The position numbers and the translations under genes were made by a program. 22,912 nt of DNA from a virus: positions 1 through 22,912 of IMG/VR virus record IMGVR_UViG_3300027754_000462. One strand, written 5' to 3'. The notes beneath the pieces are model-generated. The model was not told where the DNA came from and ran no database searches. It worked only from the letters and a program-made list of their open reading frames with translations. Below, in pieces: positions 11,744 to 19,773 of the stretch (positions are counted from its first letter, which is position 1; each line of letters opens with the position of its first letter).

Positions 11744-12110
11744 AGAATGGACTGAAGGTCGCTTAAAATCATTTATAACTTCTACCCTAAGAGGTGGATT
11801 TAGAAGGTACCCACCAAAATATGAATCTCTTAAAGAAGCTCAAGTTGGTAAAAAAATTAACACTAAATCTCAACGCTTGGCTATGCACTATAAGTGTAGT
11901 AAATGCAAAGGGAAATTCCCTGCTAAGGAGGTTCAAGTGGATCATATACTTCCTGTGGTCTGCCCTAAGAAAGGATTCGAATCGTGGGATATATTTATTG
12001 CACGACTCTTTTGTTCATCGGATAATTTACAAGTACTTTGTAAAGGTTGCCATGACACCAAAACAAAAGCAGAAAGGGTAAAGCGTGTTAGTAAAAGGAC
12101 TAAAGGATGA
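11730..12110 (+). CDS. HNH endonuclease (phage type)
   Basis: The 126-residue protein starts at TTG 11730, chosen because AAAGG lies 7 bases upstream and because the N-terminal pattern KEWTEGRLKSFITSTLRGG...PPKYE is typical of this phage family. The nuclease core has CSKC (56-59), VDHI (His72 as the likely general base), Asn99, and CKGCH (104-108), giving the HNH fold with a structural zinc. It overlaps the exonuclease gene by 14 bases. It may nick or cut host or phage DNA, aid packaging or recombination, or be a freestanding mobile nuclease. The position does not decide between these. Confidence 0.85.
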   Translation: MAANKEWTEGRLKSFITSTLRGGFRRYPPKYESLKEAQVGKKINTKSQRLAMHYKCSKCKGKFPAKEVQVDHILPVVCPKKGFESWDIFIARLFCSSDNLQVLCKGCHDTKTKAERVKRVSKRTKG

Positions 12111-12276
12111 TGGATCTTTTGAAAGTATAGACATCAATGAGCAAGAAGAAGAATTATTATTAAATATTGTAACAAGATATATAATTAACAATTGTGTATT
12201 ACAAAAAACAGAAGAAGGTCATGAGATCTATTTACATTATCTTCCTGATTGGGTATATGAAGGGAAAATACAATGA
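12085..12276 (+). CDS. Hypothetical acidic protein (63 aa)
   Basis: The best start is GTG 12085, which has AGAAAGGG upstream and overlaps the HNH gene by 26 bases. The product is acidic (DDGSFESIDINEQEEELLLNIVTRYIINN) with a short beta C-terminus (HEIYLHYLPDWVYEG). The stop overlaps the next ATG (ATGA). No motif is recognised. Confidence 0.6.
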   Translation: MLVKGLKDDGSFESIDINEQEEELLLNIVTRYIINNCVLQKTEEGHEIYLHYLPDWVYEGKIQ

Positions 12277-12461
12277 GTAAGGACAATGTAATTTATACTG
12301 AACAAAAAGCATTTAAAGAATTAGAAAAATCCATAAAGAAGCATGGTAAGCTTTATGCAAATTTAGCAACATACGAGCTTAACCCTTCTACAGGCGAAGT
12401 AGAAAAAAGATTTAAAGATGGAACATCTAAACCGAATGGAGAACAGTTTAATGACGAGTAA
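12273..12461 (+). CDS. Hypothetical small protein (62 aa)
   Basis: ATG 12273 overlaps the previous stop. The 62 residues have a helical Lys/Glu-rich N-terminus (QKAFKELEKSIKKHGKLYANL) and a polar C-terminus. The stop lies 11 bases inside the next gene. It has no recognised family. Confidence 0.6.
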   Translation: MSKDNVIYTEQKAFKELEKSIKKHGKLYANLATYELNPSTGEVEKRFKDGTSKPNGEQFNDE

Positions 12462-13203
12462 AATACTACTGCTAGATATTGAGACCAGTCCCAATACGGC
12501 TCATGTGTGGGGCATTTGGGATCAGAACATTGGATTGAATCAGTTGCTTGAATCTTCTTATACTCTATGCTATGCTGCTAAATGGCTAGGTAAGAAAGAA
12601 GTTATATTTGATTCTGTGAATAAGTCGTCACAAAAGAAGATGCTACAAGGCATTCATAAACTTCTTGACGAGGCTGATGCAGTCATTCACTATAATGGTG
12701 CGAGGTTTGACATACCAACACTTAACAAGGATTTTATTCTTAATGGGTTGACACCACCTGCTCCGTTTAAACAGATCGACCTCTTACAAGTAGCTAAGAG
12801 ACAGTTTAGGTTTGTATCTAACAAACTTGATTATGTTTCTCAAGCACTAGGGCTTGGTAAGAAGACTGCTCATGAGGGGCATGAGCTTTGGATTAAGTGC
12901 ATGAATAAAGATCCACAAGCTTGGAAGACTATGGAGAAGTACAATAAGAATGATGTAGTGCTATTAGAGAATGTCTATCAACGCTTTAAACCTTGGATTA
13001 AGAATCATTTGAATCTATCTGTCTTATCTGAAGATGGTTTAGTCTGCCCTAATTGTGGTGGTAAACATCATCAGAAGAGAGGGTATGCAATTACTACCAA
13101 TGCTAAGTATCAACGCTTACAATGTCAAGGATGTGGTAATTGGTTTAGAGGGACTAAAAATATTAGTCATAGATCAGGAGAGAAGTATGTCAATATCGCT
13201 TGA
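12451..13203 (+). CDS. DnaQ/YprB-like exonuclease with C-terminal zinc ribbon
   Basis: The start at ATG 12451 (GGAG upstream) gives 250 residues and places the first motif near the N-terminus; an upstream in-frame ATG at 12418 is less likely. The RNase H-like exonuclease motifs are LDIET (Asp9, Glu11), NGARFD (Asn82, Asp87) and YNKND (Tyr164, Asp168). A zinc ribbon follows, CPNC (199-202) and CQGC (225-228), probably for DNA binding. Such proteins are common beside replication genes in phages and would trim single strands or degrade host DNA. The exact substrate is unknown. One GTTTAAAC lies at 12765-12772. Confidence 0.83.
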   Translation: MTSKILLLDIETSPNTAHVWGIWDQNIGLNQLLESSYTLCYAAKWLGKKEVIFDSVNKSSQKKMLQGIHKLLDEADAVIHYNGARFDIPTLNKDFILNGLTPPAPFKQIDLLQVAKRQFRFVSNKLDYVSQALGLGKKTAHEGHELWIKCMNKDPQAWKTMEKYNKNDVVLLENVYQRFKPWIKNHLNLSVLSEDGLVCPNCGGKHHQKRGYAITTNAKYQRLQCQGCGNWFRGTKNISHRSGEKYVNIA

Positions 13204-13405
13204 TAAACAAATAGGAGGAGACCATTATAAAAAGTTTAAGATACAGCCTGCGTTTTTTAATTACATAAATAACATTCCTTATTTAGAAGCTACAGCAATA
13301 AAGTACTTATGTAGATGGCGAGATAAGGGTGGAATACAAGACCTCGATAAAGCTATACACTTTATTGAAATGCTGAAAGAATTTGAACATGCTAACACTA
13401 CCTGA
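13187..13405 (+). CDS. DUF3310 family protein (72 aa)
   Basis: CAGGAGAG lies before ATG 13187. The 72 residues match the DUF3310 pattern: IGGDHYKKFKIQPAFFNYI, then YLEATAIKYLCRWRDKGG, then DLDKAIHFIEML. The family is widespread in phages, often called nucleotide-kinase-like, but its activity is not proved. It overlaps the exonuclease end by 17 bases and the following gene by 17 bases. The position just before the ribonucleotide reductase is consistent with a nucleotide-related role. Confidence 0.85.
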   Translation: MSISLDKQIGGDHYKKFKIQPAFFNYINNIPYLEATAIKYLCRWRDKGGIQDLDKAIHFIEMLKEFEHANTT

Positions 13406-13568
13406 ACTACATGAAAAGATAATTGAGCAAGTCTCTGAAATAGATTTAATTGACCTACTCGGACTTACTACTGAAGATTTAGTCTATGCTTTCCAAGACA
13501 AAATTGAGGATAGATATGAACAATTGGTCAATGAACTGGAACTTGGAGATTATACTTCCTCCGATTAA
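13389..13568 (+). CDS. Hypothetical phage protein (59 aa)
   Basis: ATG 13389 is favoured over TTG 13383, though its ribosome site (GAAAGA) is weak and coupling to the DUF3310 stop is likely. The acidic helical sequence (PELHEKIIEQVSEIDLIDLLGLTTEDLVYAFQDKIEDRYEQL) is of a type often found next to nucleotide-metabolism genes in phages. The function is unknown. Confidence 0.65.
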   Translation: MLTLPELHEKIIEQVSEIDLIDLLGLTTEDLVYAFQDKIEDRYEQLVNELELGDYTSSD

Positions 13569-13599
13569 TTTATATAATTATGCTATAAGAAAGAAACTA

Positions 13600-15450
13600 A
13601 TGGACAAAAGTCAAAAGATATTATCAGACATTACTATATTTAACAAGTATGCTAAATATGTACCTGAGTTACAAAGAAGAGAATCATGGGAAGAACTTGT
13701 AGAACGCAACATGGTTATGCACATTCGCAAATACCCACAATTGAAAGAGGAAATTAAAGATGTTTACAAATATGTTTACAATCGTCAAGTATTGCCTTCA
13801 ATGCGTAGTTTACAATTTGGAGGTACTCCTATTGAACTTAGCAATAATCGTATGTTCAATTGTGCTTATTCCCCTGTCGATCATCCTGCCGTTTTCAGCG
13901 AGACCATGTTTAACTTACTTGGCGGAAGTGGCGTGGGTTTCAGCGTTCAACGCAGACACACAGATAGACTCCCTACTATCCTTGGTCCATCCATTAAACA
14001 ACGACGATTCTTGGTAGGAGATTCTATCGAGGGTTGGGCTGATGCTGTTAAAGTAATTATTAAAGCCTACACTCTTGGTAAATCTGAACCAATGTTTGAC
14101 TTTAGAGATATTAGACCTAAGGGTTCTCGACTCATTACTTCAGGGGGCAAAGCCCCTGGTCCTGACCCATTACGCATTTGCTTAGACAAGCTTCGTAGTG
14201 TGCTAAACAATGCTGTTGGTCGTAAGTTAGAACCTATTGAAGTACATGATATGATCTGCCATATTGCTGATGCTGTTCTATCAGGTGGTATCCGTAGAGC
14301 TGCCCTAATCTCTTTATTTGATAAAGATGATATGGATATGATGTCAGCTAAAACTGGTGCATGGTATGAACTTAACCCACAACGAGGTAGAGCTAATAAC
14401 TCTGTAGCTTTAAATAGAGACGAGATTACAGAAGAAGAGTGGTCTTCCATTTGGAAACGAGTAGAGCAATCAGGTGCTGGTGAACCTGGCGTGTTTTGGA
14501 CTAACAACTATGATGTGGGTACTAACCCATGTGCTGAGATTAGTTTAAGACCTAACTCCTATTGTAACTTAGTTGAGGTTAATGTATCTGATGTTGAGAC
14601 TCAAGACACACTTAATGCTAGGGTTAAAGCTGCTACATTCATTGGTACACTACAAGCTGGATACACTGACTTTCATTATTTAAGAAGTGTGTGGAAAGAA
14701 ACTTCAGAAGAGGATGCACTACTTGGTGTTTCTATGACTGGTATTGCTTCAGGTGGTGTTCTTAAATTAAACTTAGCGGAGGCTGCAGGTGAAGCTAAAG
14801 AAGAGAATAAACGAGTGGCTAATATCATTGGAATCAAAGAGTCCGCTAGAATTACTACAGTTAAACCTGCTGGTACTACTTCTCTTGTACTTGGCAGTAG
14901 TAGTGGTATTCACGCTTGGCATAATGATTACTATGTTCGTAGGATGAGGGTAGGTAAGAATGAGCCATTATATAAGTATATGACTACGACAGTGCCTAGT
15001 CTTATAGAAGACTGTGTATGGAAGCCCCACTTAGAAGCTGTGATGAGTTTCCCTCAGAAAGCTCCTGAAGGTTCTATCCTTCGCACTGAAAGCTATAAAG
15101 ACATCTTAGAAAGAGTTAAGAAGTTTAACTTACAGTGGGTAGCTTATGGTCATGATAGAGGGGATAATAAACATAATGTATCATGCACTATCTCATTGAA
15201 CAATGATGAGTGGGAAGAATGTGGTAAATGGATGTGGGAGAATCGTTATAACTATACTGGTATCTCTGTACTACCTTACGATGGAGGCACTTATGTTCAA
15301 GCTCCTTTTGAAGACTGTACTAAAGAAACCTTTGAGGAAATGTTTAAACATCTTCAAGAAATAGATTTAACGAAAGTAATTGAAACTGACGACCATACGG
15401 AAGCTAAAGATAATTTGGCTTGCAGTGGTGGAACTTGTGAGGTTAATTAA
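13600..15450 (+). CDS. Class II (adenosylcobalamin-dependent) ribonucleotide reductase, monomeric
   Basis: Starting at ATG 13600 (MDKSQKILSDITIFNKYAKY, the usual start of this family) gives 616 residues. The frame is open further upstream, but that part overlaps the previous gene. The reductase cysteines are visible: FNCAYS (Cys88), NPCAEIS (thiyl Cys311 with Glu313) and Cys322, 11 residues later, matching the 408/410/419 spacing of the Lactobacillus enzyme. The C-terminal pair CSGGTC (Cys608, Cys613) regenerates the active site. It converts ribonucleoside triphosphates to deoxy forms and needs B12 coenzyme, which the host must supply. The ribosome site is weak. One GTTTAAAC lies at 15342-15349. 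Confidence 0.93.
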   Translation: MDKSQKILSDITIFNKYAKYVPELQRRESWEELVERNMVMHIRKYPQLKEEIKDVYKYVYNRQVLPSMRSLQFGGTPIELSNNRMFNCAYSPVDHPAVFSETMFNLLGGSGVGFSVQRRHTDRLPTILGPSIKQRRFLVGDSIEGWADAVKVIIKAYTLGKSEPMFDFRDIRPKGSRLITSGGKAPGPDPLRICLDKLRSVLNNAVGRKLEPIEVHDMICHIADAVLSGGIRRAALISLFDKDDMDMMSAKTGAWYELNPQRGRANNSVALNRDEITEEEWSSIWKRVEQSGAGEPGVFWTNNYDVGTNPCAEISLRPNSYCNLVEVNVSDVETQDTLNARVKAATFIGTLQAGYTDFHYLRSVWKETSEEDALLGVSMTGIASGGVLKLNLAEAAGEAKEENKRVANIIGIKESARITTVKPAGTTSLVLGSSSGIHAWHNDYYVRRMRVGKNEPLYKYMTTTVPSLIEDCVWKPHLEAVMSFPQKAPEGSILRTESYKDILERVKKFNLQWVAYGHDRGDNKHNVSCTISLNNDEWEECGKWMWENRYNYTGISVLPYDGGTYVQAPFEDCTKETFEEMFKHLQEIDLTKVIETDDHTEAKDNLACSGGTCEVN

Positions 15451-15605
15451 TGTATTATTTTGGATCAGAACTTATCAGTGGGGTTAATGTAGGTATTGAA
15501 CACATGAGCTATAAACAGATTGGTAGGGAAGGAAAAGGTTGGATACTCTTGTTTGATCTTCTAATCATTCGACTAATGGTTGAATGGGATGAAGAAGGGG
15601 AATAA
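15450..15605 (+). CDS. Hypothetical protein (51 aa), last rightward gene
   Basis: ATG 15450 shares its A with the reductase stop (TAATG) and has GAGG upstream; TAA at 15603-15605 is just before the terminator. The C-terminal half has a hydrophobic stretch (GWILLFDLLIIRLMV) before an acidic tail. It could be membrane-associated or a packed helix. The function is unknown. Confidence 0.65.
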   Translation: MYYFGSELISGVNVGIEHMSYKQIGREGKGWILLFDLLIIRLMVEWDEEGE

Positions 15606-15608
15606 AAC

Positions 15609-15633
15609 AAAGGAGCTTAGTGCCCCTTTTTTA
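15609..15633. terminator. Two-way terminator between convergent operons
   Basis: AAAGGAGC (15609-15616) pairs with GCCCCTTT (15622-15629). On the plus strand there is one A-C mismatch, then TTTTTTATT. On the minus strand the mismatch becomes a G-U pair, giving a full 8-bp stem followed by TTTGTTTTATT. It should therefore stop both the rightward replication transcript and the leftward structural transcript. Confidence 0.8.
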
Positions 15634-17058
15634 TTATAATGGCATTACTGCTGGAGGTCTTTCAGTAGTGGATACAAGTGCTGAACCAGCACCAATTATT
15701 GATCCTCTGATAATGTCAGCAATTTGTTTTGTTGCTAGAGCATTCTCAGCAGTCTTAGGAATACTTGATATTCTTCTAGTGAGTTCCTCTAGTTGCACTC
15801 TTGACATAACACCTGACTCTTCAATAGCTGGTCTTAAACGAATAAACTCTCTCATAAGTTTATCAGGAGATAGTTCTTTACCTACTTGTTTACCAGCAAC
15901 TGTAATTGTTTCACCTAATTGATAAAAATGTTGGTCAACTGCTTTAGCAAATTCTAATTTACCTGCAGGTGATTTAGCAATATTATCTAAAGCAAGTTTA
16001 TAAGCTTCATCTGATTTACTAAATTTAGTTGCTACTAATGTAGGAATTGAATCTCTAGATGCAGCAATAAATTCTTGTTGTTCAATATTTTTTAAAAAAT
16101 TATACCCTTTACCACCAGTATTTCTTTCAAGATATTTATTAAATTGTTCTCTTAATACTCTTTGAGCATCAGGAGAAATCATAGCTTTAGTCTCACCTTC
16201 AACAGTGTAAGCACCCCCATTTTGGATAAGGTTAAGAATGTCTTTATTAGCAGTTACAGCTACTTTAGGGTTAGTATTAAGTTGATTCATAAGAATTTTA
16301 TTTAAATTAGCTTCTTCTTTAGGACTAATTAAATTTCTAGTTCTTAAAGCAGCAATTTCATCACCAAGTTGGGCATATTCGGGTGATTTAACAAATGGAG
16401 AAGTTGATGACATATTGCTATATAATTGTTTTCTAACTGCAGAAGAAGCAAGTTCATCTTCTCCTACTACAATACCTGCATTAGTTAGGTCATTTTTTAA
16501 AACACTTTGGGCTGCATCAGAATTCTTTGTTGTGTATAAACCTTTAAATGTAGGAGAACCAAATGTCTTTTCTTTAGCTACTAATGTAGCAACTTCTTCA
16601 TCAGAAGTAATTTTAAGCATATTAGAGAGCTTACCCCCTCTCCATGAAATAAGACCTAATGCTTTAGTACCAAACTTTTTAAAAGCACTTGGAAGACCAC
16701 CAGCAATTATTTCAGTACCTAATTGAGTAGCTTCAGATGTGCCCATTGTTTTAGCTATTTCACCTGCGGCTGAACTAACACCACCAGCAATAGCCCCACC
16801 AATTGCTGTTCCTAATACAGGACCACCAAGTAATGTTCCTAATCCAGCACCAATACCTACACCTATTCCAACATTACCAATATCAAAATTAGCAGGAGCC
16901 CTTTCAGTAAAGAACCCTGGAGTTGGTTGTTGTGCTACTGCAGATTGAACTGTAGCTTCACCAGTAGGGGAAGTAATAATATCATATTTATCAAATGGAT
17001 TAACTTCTGTAGTAAAAGTTTTAACATCATATTTATCAAACGGGTTTGTTTCAGCCAT
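15634..17058 (-). CDS. Internal virion / DNA-ejection-type protein
   Basis: The 474-residue protein begins with two copies of NPFDKYD (residues 5-11 and 20-26), a motif that recurs at the N-terminus of large internal proteins of short-tailed phages. A long Gly/Ala-rich stretch follows (about 60-105, GIGVGIGAGLGTLLGG...), like the glycine-zipper membrane segments of proteins injected into the host. The remainder is helical. It is preceded by GAAGGAAG and is the last gene of the leftward operon; its stop lies in the T-run of the terminator. A role in the ejection channel across the envelope is inferred from family habit and position. Confidence 0.68.
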   Translation of the reverse strand: MAETNPFDKYDVKTFTTEVNPFDKYDIITSPTGEATVQSAVAQQPTPGFFTERAPANFDIGNVGIGVGIGAGLGTLLGGPVLGTAIGGAIAGGVSSAAGEIAKTMGTSEATQLGTEIIAGGLPSAFKKFGTKALGLISWRGGKLSNMLKITSDEEVATLVAKEKTFGSPTFKGLYTTKNSDAAQSVLKNDLTNAGIVVGEDELASSAVRKQLYSNMSSTSPFVKSPEYAQLGDEIAALRTRNLISPKEEANLNKILMNQLNTNPKVAVTANKDILNLIQNGGAYTVEGETKAMISPDAQRVLREQFNKYLERNTGGKGYNFLKNIEQQEFIAASRDSIPTLVATKFSKSDEAYKLALDNIAKSPAGKLEFAKAVDQHFYQLGETITVAGKQVGKELSPDKLMREFIRLRPAIEESGVMSRVQLEELTRRISSIPKTAENALATKQIADIIRGSIIGAGSALVSTTERPPAVMPL

Positions 17059-17060
17059 TA

Positions 17061-18476
17061 TTAACTTCCTTCAGGTAAATAACCATACTTAGCTTTAAAT
17101 GCGTCTTTTAACGCAGGATTATTTTTAAGATCATCTATTGCAGCTTGTGGAGCTTTATTTTCATTAAATGCTCCTTTGTCTGATCCATTAACTTTAAGCC
17201 AATCTTTAAATTGAACTGTAGGATTCTTTTTAGCATATATAGAATACTTAGCTACATCAGCCCCTGTAAATGGAATAGCTTGCTTAACTTTTTCTAAGTT
17301 AGCTTTAACTAATGCTTTTTGGTCATCAGAAAAAGCTGGGTTAGTCATAGCTGCATCTGTAGCTGCTTCAGCAATCTGACGAAGTTCACCCATCTTTTGT
17401 ACTTGTACAATATATTGTTGTCCTGGTTTAGCAATTAAAGCATTCTTTAAATTATCTAATTGAGCAATTGTAGTTCTTCTGCCACCATTTTGCATTGTAC
17501 CAATATTTTGGATTACTGGAAGCATAATAGATTCATATTGTCCTGATTCAGAAGCAGTAATTGCGGTACCTAATACTGCTCCAGTTGATGAAAGAAGACC
17601 AGTACCTTTAATACCTGTGAATACACCAGCTGTAATAGGAGATGTACCACCTTGAGTAAGAATATTTAAGTTAGTGGTAGCAGGCACAAGTTCAGCAGAA
17701 GAAGTAACAAAGTTATTAGCATAACCTCTTTCATATACACTTGTTGAAGTACCTTTAGGATTAAGAGTAGCCTTTAATTGTTCTAATTCTTTTTTATGCT
17801 CAAAATCTAGATTAACAAAAAATAATTTATCTTCTTTTCTTTCAATAGCTCTTTGTTTTTCTTGTTCATATTTCATATCAATCTGATATTTCATAGTATC
17901 ACGATAAGCAGCTTTATCAGCACTTGTTTGTAATAATGGAGCTAACTTATCAATAGACATAAATGGAGCTGCTGCAGAAATAAGTTCTTCATTAGTAGGT
18001 GTTCTATTTTCTTTAGCTGCATTTTTTTGTACTAATAATATAGCATTTCTAGCTTTTTTATCTTGTTCTAAATCAAATGTTTTTTGTTGAATAGTAGCTT
18101 GTTTAGTATTCCAATCTAATATTTTAGTAGCACCTTCTTGAGATACTTTTTCAGCTATATCGCCATAACCTGCATTAGCAAAACTTTCTTGTAATGCTGG
18201 GTAAAGTTTAGTAGGATCAGTAGCATCTACACCTAAATTTTGTTGTGTAGTTTTAAGAATAGAATAAACATCTGAAGCTTTTTTAATTTCAGGGTCTTCT
18301 AAACCAAATAAAGCATTAATACCTCTGCCTAAAGCAGTACCAAGAGCAGCACCTGAAGCACCTCTAGGACCAAGTGATGCTCCTGCTTGTTGTATAGCTT
18401 GATATTCTTCTTTTCTTTTTAAAGACATCAACTCTTGAGGAGTTGGTCCAAATAAACTAGGTACGATTCCAGCCAT
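17061..18476 (-). CDS. Internal virion protein (471 aa)
   Basis: The N-terminus MAGIVPSLFGPTPQELM and the next Gly/Ala-rich segment (ASLGPRGASGAALGTALGRG) resemble those of structural proteins of marine podoviruses. The middle is a long charged helical region (residues about 190-240) likely to form coiled coils. No enzymatic motif is visible. AAGGA precedes the ATG, and it is separated from the downstream gene by 2 bases. An internal core or ejection protein is the most likely role. Confidence 0.65.
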   Translation of the reverse strand: MAGIVPSLFGPTPQELMSLKRKEEYQAIQQAGASLGPRGASGAALGTALGRGINALFGLEDPEIKKASDVYSILKTTQQNLGVDATDPTKLYPALQESFANAGYGDIAEKVSQEGATKILDWNTKQATIQQKTFDLEQDKKARNAILLVQKNAAKENRTPTNEELISAAAPFMSIDKLAPLLQTSADKAAYRDTMKYQIDMKYEQEKQRAIERKEDKLFFVNLDFEHKKELEQLKATLNPKGTSTSVYERGYANNFVTSSAELVPATTNLNILTQGGTSPITAGVFTGIKGTGLLSSTGAVLGTAITASESGQYESIMLPVIQNIGTMQNGGRRTTIAQLDNLKNALIAKPGQQYIVQVQKMGELRQIAEAATDAAMTNPAFSDDQKALVKANLEKVKQAIPFTGADVAKYSIYAKKNPTVQFKDWLKVNGSDKGAFNENKAPQAAIDDLKNNPALKDAFKAKYGYLPEGS

Positions 18477-18485
18477 GATTTTTCC

Positions 18486-19412
18486 TTATCTACTAAATGG
18501 GTTTAAATTTATATATCCTGGTGTAGGAGACCAACCACCACCTGTAGATAAACCTGATGAATATTTATTACCTGCATTTAAATTTCCAGCATCTTGACCA
18601 AACCCAATACTATTAAATAAATTACTAAACTTACCTAATGGATTTGTAGAGCCCATAGCTGAACTAAAGAGTCCACTTATAAATGCTTGATCTCCCTGCA
18701 TAGCTTGGTTTTGATATTGAGCATTTGTTTTATTAACATCTGTTACATAAGTACCACCAGTAAGTGATGGGGCAATTAATGGATTATTAATTTGACCTAG
18801 TTGTACACCAGTACCAAATAAAGATGTAGGAAGGGTATATCCTGATGTTTTAAGGTCATTACCTAAACCTACCAATCCTAAACCTCTTTGTAAGTCTTCT
18901 TGTTGAAATAGTCTTGCTCTATCTTGAGCTGATAAATAGATACCAGCATTAGTATTTTCTCTTGCTTTTAATAAAGCATATTGTTCAGGATTAACATAAC
19001 CACCACCACCATAACCAACACCCAAACCTGTTCTTCCTTGTGAAAATAATGTATTACTTAAATTAACATTTTCTTGTAATCTTCCTGGTTCTAATCCTGA
19101 TAATACTTGGTTATAATAATTATTAGTCATAGCCCCAGTATCTAAATTAGCCGCATTACCAAACATATTTTGACCATAATTAGAAACTCTATTAGCAAAA
19201 TCAATTGATGCCCCAGTAGGTCTATTTTTATTAGACTCACTTATAAAGTAATTATAAATATCTTGAAGCTCAGGAGATAGACTAGTTGTTACACCACCAC
19301 CGCCAGTTGGCGTAGCTGTCCCTGTAGTTGTCGTGATTGGGGATGCTTGGTATGGAGCTACTTGTGCTGGGTCATTCCCTGTAAATCCAAGTGCATCTGT
19401 AACAAAACTCAT
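18486..19412 (-). CDS. Glycine/asparagine-rich virion protein (308 aa)
   Basis: The protein begins MSFVTDALGFTGNDPAQVAPYQ, then has a Thr/Gly-rich linker (residues 25-45) and a long part rich in Gly, Asn and Gln (GRTGLGVGYGGGGYVNPEQYALLKAREN). Virion-associated proteins of this composition lie between the tail fibre and the large internal proteins in T7-like gene orders, where small internal core proteins occur. AGAGG precedes the ATG, which is 1 base after the upstream stop. The exact role is not visible. Confidence 0.62.
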   Translation of the reverse strand: MSFVTDALGFTGNDPAQVAPYQASPITTTTGTATPTGGGGVTTSLSPELQDIYNYFISESNKNRPTGASIDFANRVSNYGQNMFGNAANLDTGAMTNNYYNQVLSGLEPGRLQENVNLSNTLFSQGRTGLGVGYGGGGYVNPEQYALLKARENTNAGIYLSAQDRARLFQQEDLQRGLGLVGLGNDLKTSGYTLPTSLFGTGVQLGQINNPLIAPSLTGGTYVTDVNKTNAQYQNQAMQGDQAFISGLFSSAMGSTNPLGKFSNLFNSIGFGQDAGNLNAGNKYSSGLSTGGGWSPTPGYINLNPFSR

Positions 19413-19413
19413 A

Positions 19414-19773
19414 TTATACCTCTGTCTTTATAAAATTAATAACATTATTATTTCTACTTACTTCTTTAAATCCTAACCTCTTAACAAACGCTTCTGTTTC
19501 AGGATAAGTGGCTGTTGCTACCTTTCCATACTTTAGAAGAAGATTCTTCATAATACGCTTATACATCTTTAAAGGAAACCATTTTCCTTTATATTCAGGG
19601 AGACATCCACAATGGATTCTATTCCCTTTAGTCATTATTAAAGCAATTACTTTATCATCTCTATATATTGGGTAATATTCCCAAGTTGTTGCTTCTTCTA
19701 TAAACTTCTTTTTATGTTCTTTAGGACTTCCATAAATCCTATAAAGAAGATTTACATATTCTATCTTGCTCAT
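19414..19773 (-). CDS. GNAT-like protein, possible internal core protein (119 aa)
   Basis: The C-terminal half ends with ATYPETEAFVKRLGFKEVSRNN, the closing strand-helix-strand pattern of GNAT acetyltransferases (neighbour 'xxRLGFxxV'). The acetyl-CoA loop (Q/RxxGxG/A) is not obvious. T7-like phages carry a small internal core protein at this place, and some relatives look GNAT-like. Start ATG 19773 overlaps the preceding stop (TAATG); an in-frame ATG at 19794 would add 7 residues. Enzymatic activity is doubtful. Confidence 0.6.
   Translation of the reverse strand: MSKIEYVNLLYRIYGSPKEHKKKFIEEATTWEYYPIYRDDKVIALIMTKGNRIHCGCLPEYKGKWFPLKMYKRIMKNLLLKYGKVATATYPETEAFVKRLGFKEVSRNNNVINFIKTEV

Larger units (their letters stand above)
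232..15349. repeat. Dispersed palindrome GTTTAAAC, 15 copies
   Basis: Copies start at 232, 901, 1470, 2115, 3023, 3099, 3533, 3961, 5128, 5323, 5816, 6865, 8094, 12765 and 15342. About one would be expected by chance at this base composition. Several extend to TGTTTAAACA or to 12-bp palindromes (1470, 3023, 15342). Copies lie in a promoter spacer, a terminator loop, next to start or stop codons, and inside genes. None lies in the leftward structural operon (15634-22912). Confidence 0.85.

Noticed and set aside
11730-12110. HNH gene as a homing endonuclease that split the polymerase
   Set aside because: It lies over 1 kb from the split, overlaps its neighbours like a normal phage gene and belongs to a common freestanding phage HNH family.
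13486-13599. Upstream extension of the ribonucleotide reductase frame
   Set aside because: It overlaps the previous gene and lacks family similarity; the family's usual start coincides with ATG 13600.
14067-14507. Long minus-strand frame inside the reductase gene
   Set aside because: It is a shadow of the reductase codons, with no ribosome site and an obvious true gene on the other strand.
16415-16948. Plus-strand frames across the leftward internal virion gene
   Set aside because: They mirror Gly/Ala-rich codons of the real minus-strand gene and have no ribosome sites.
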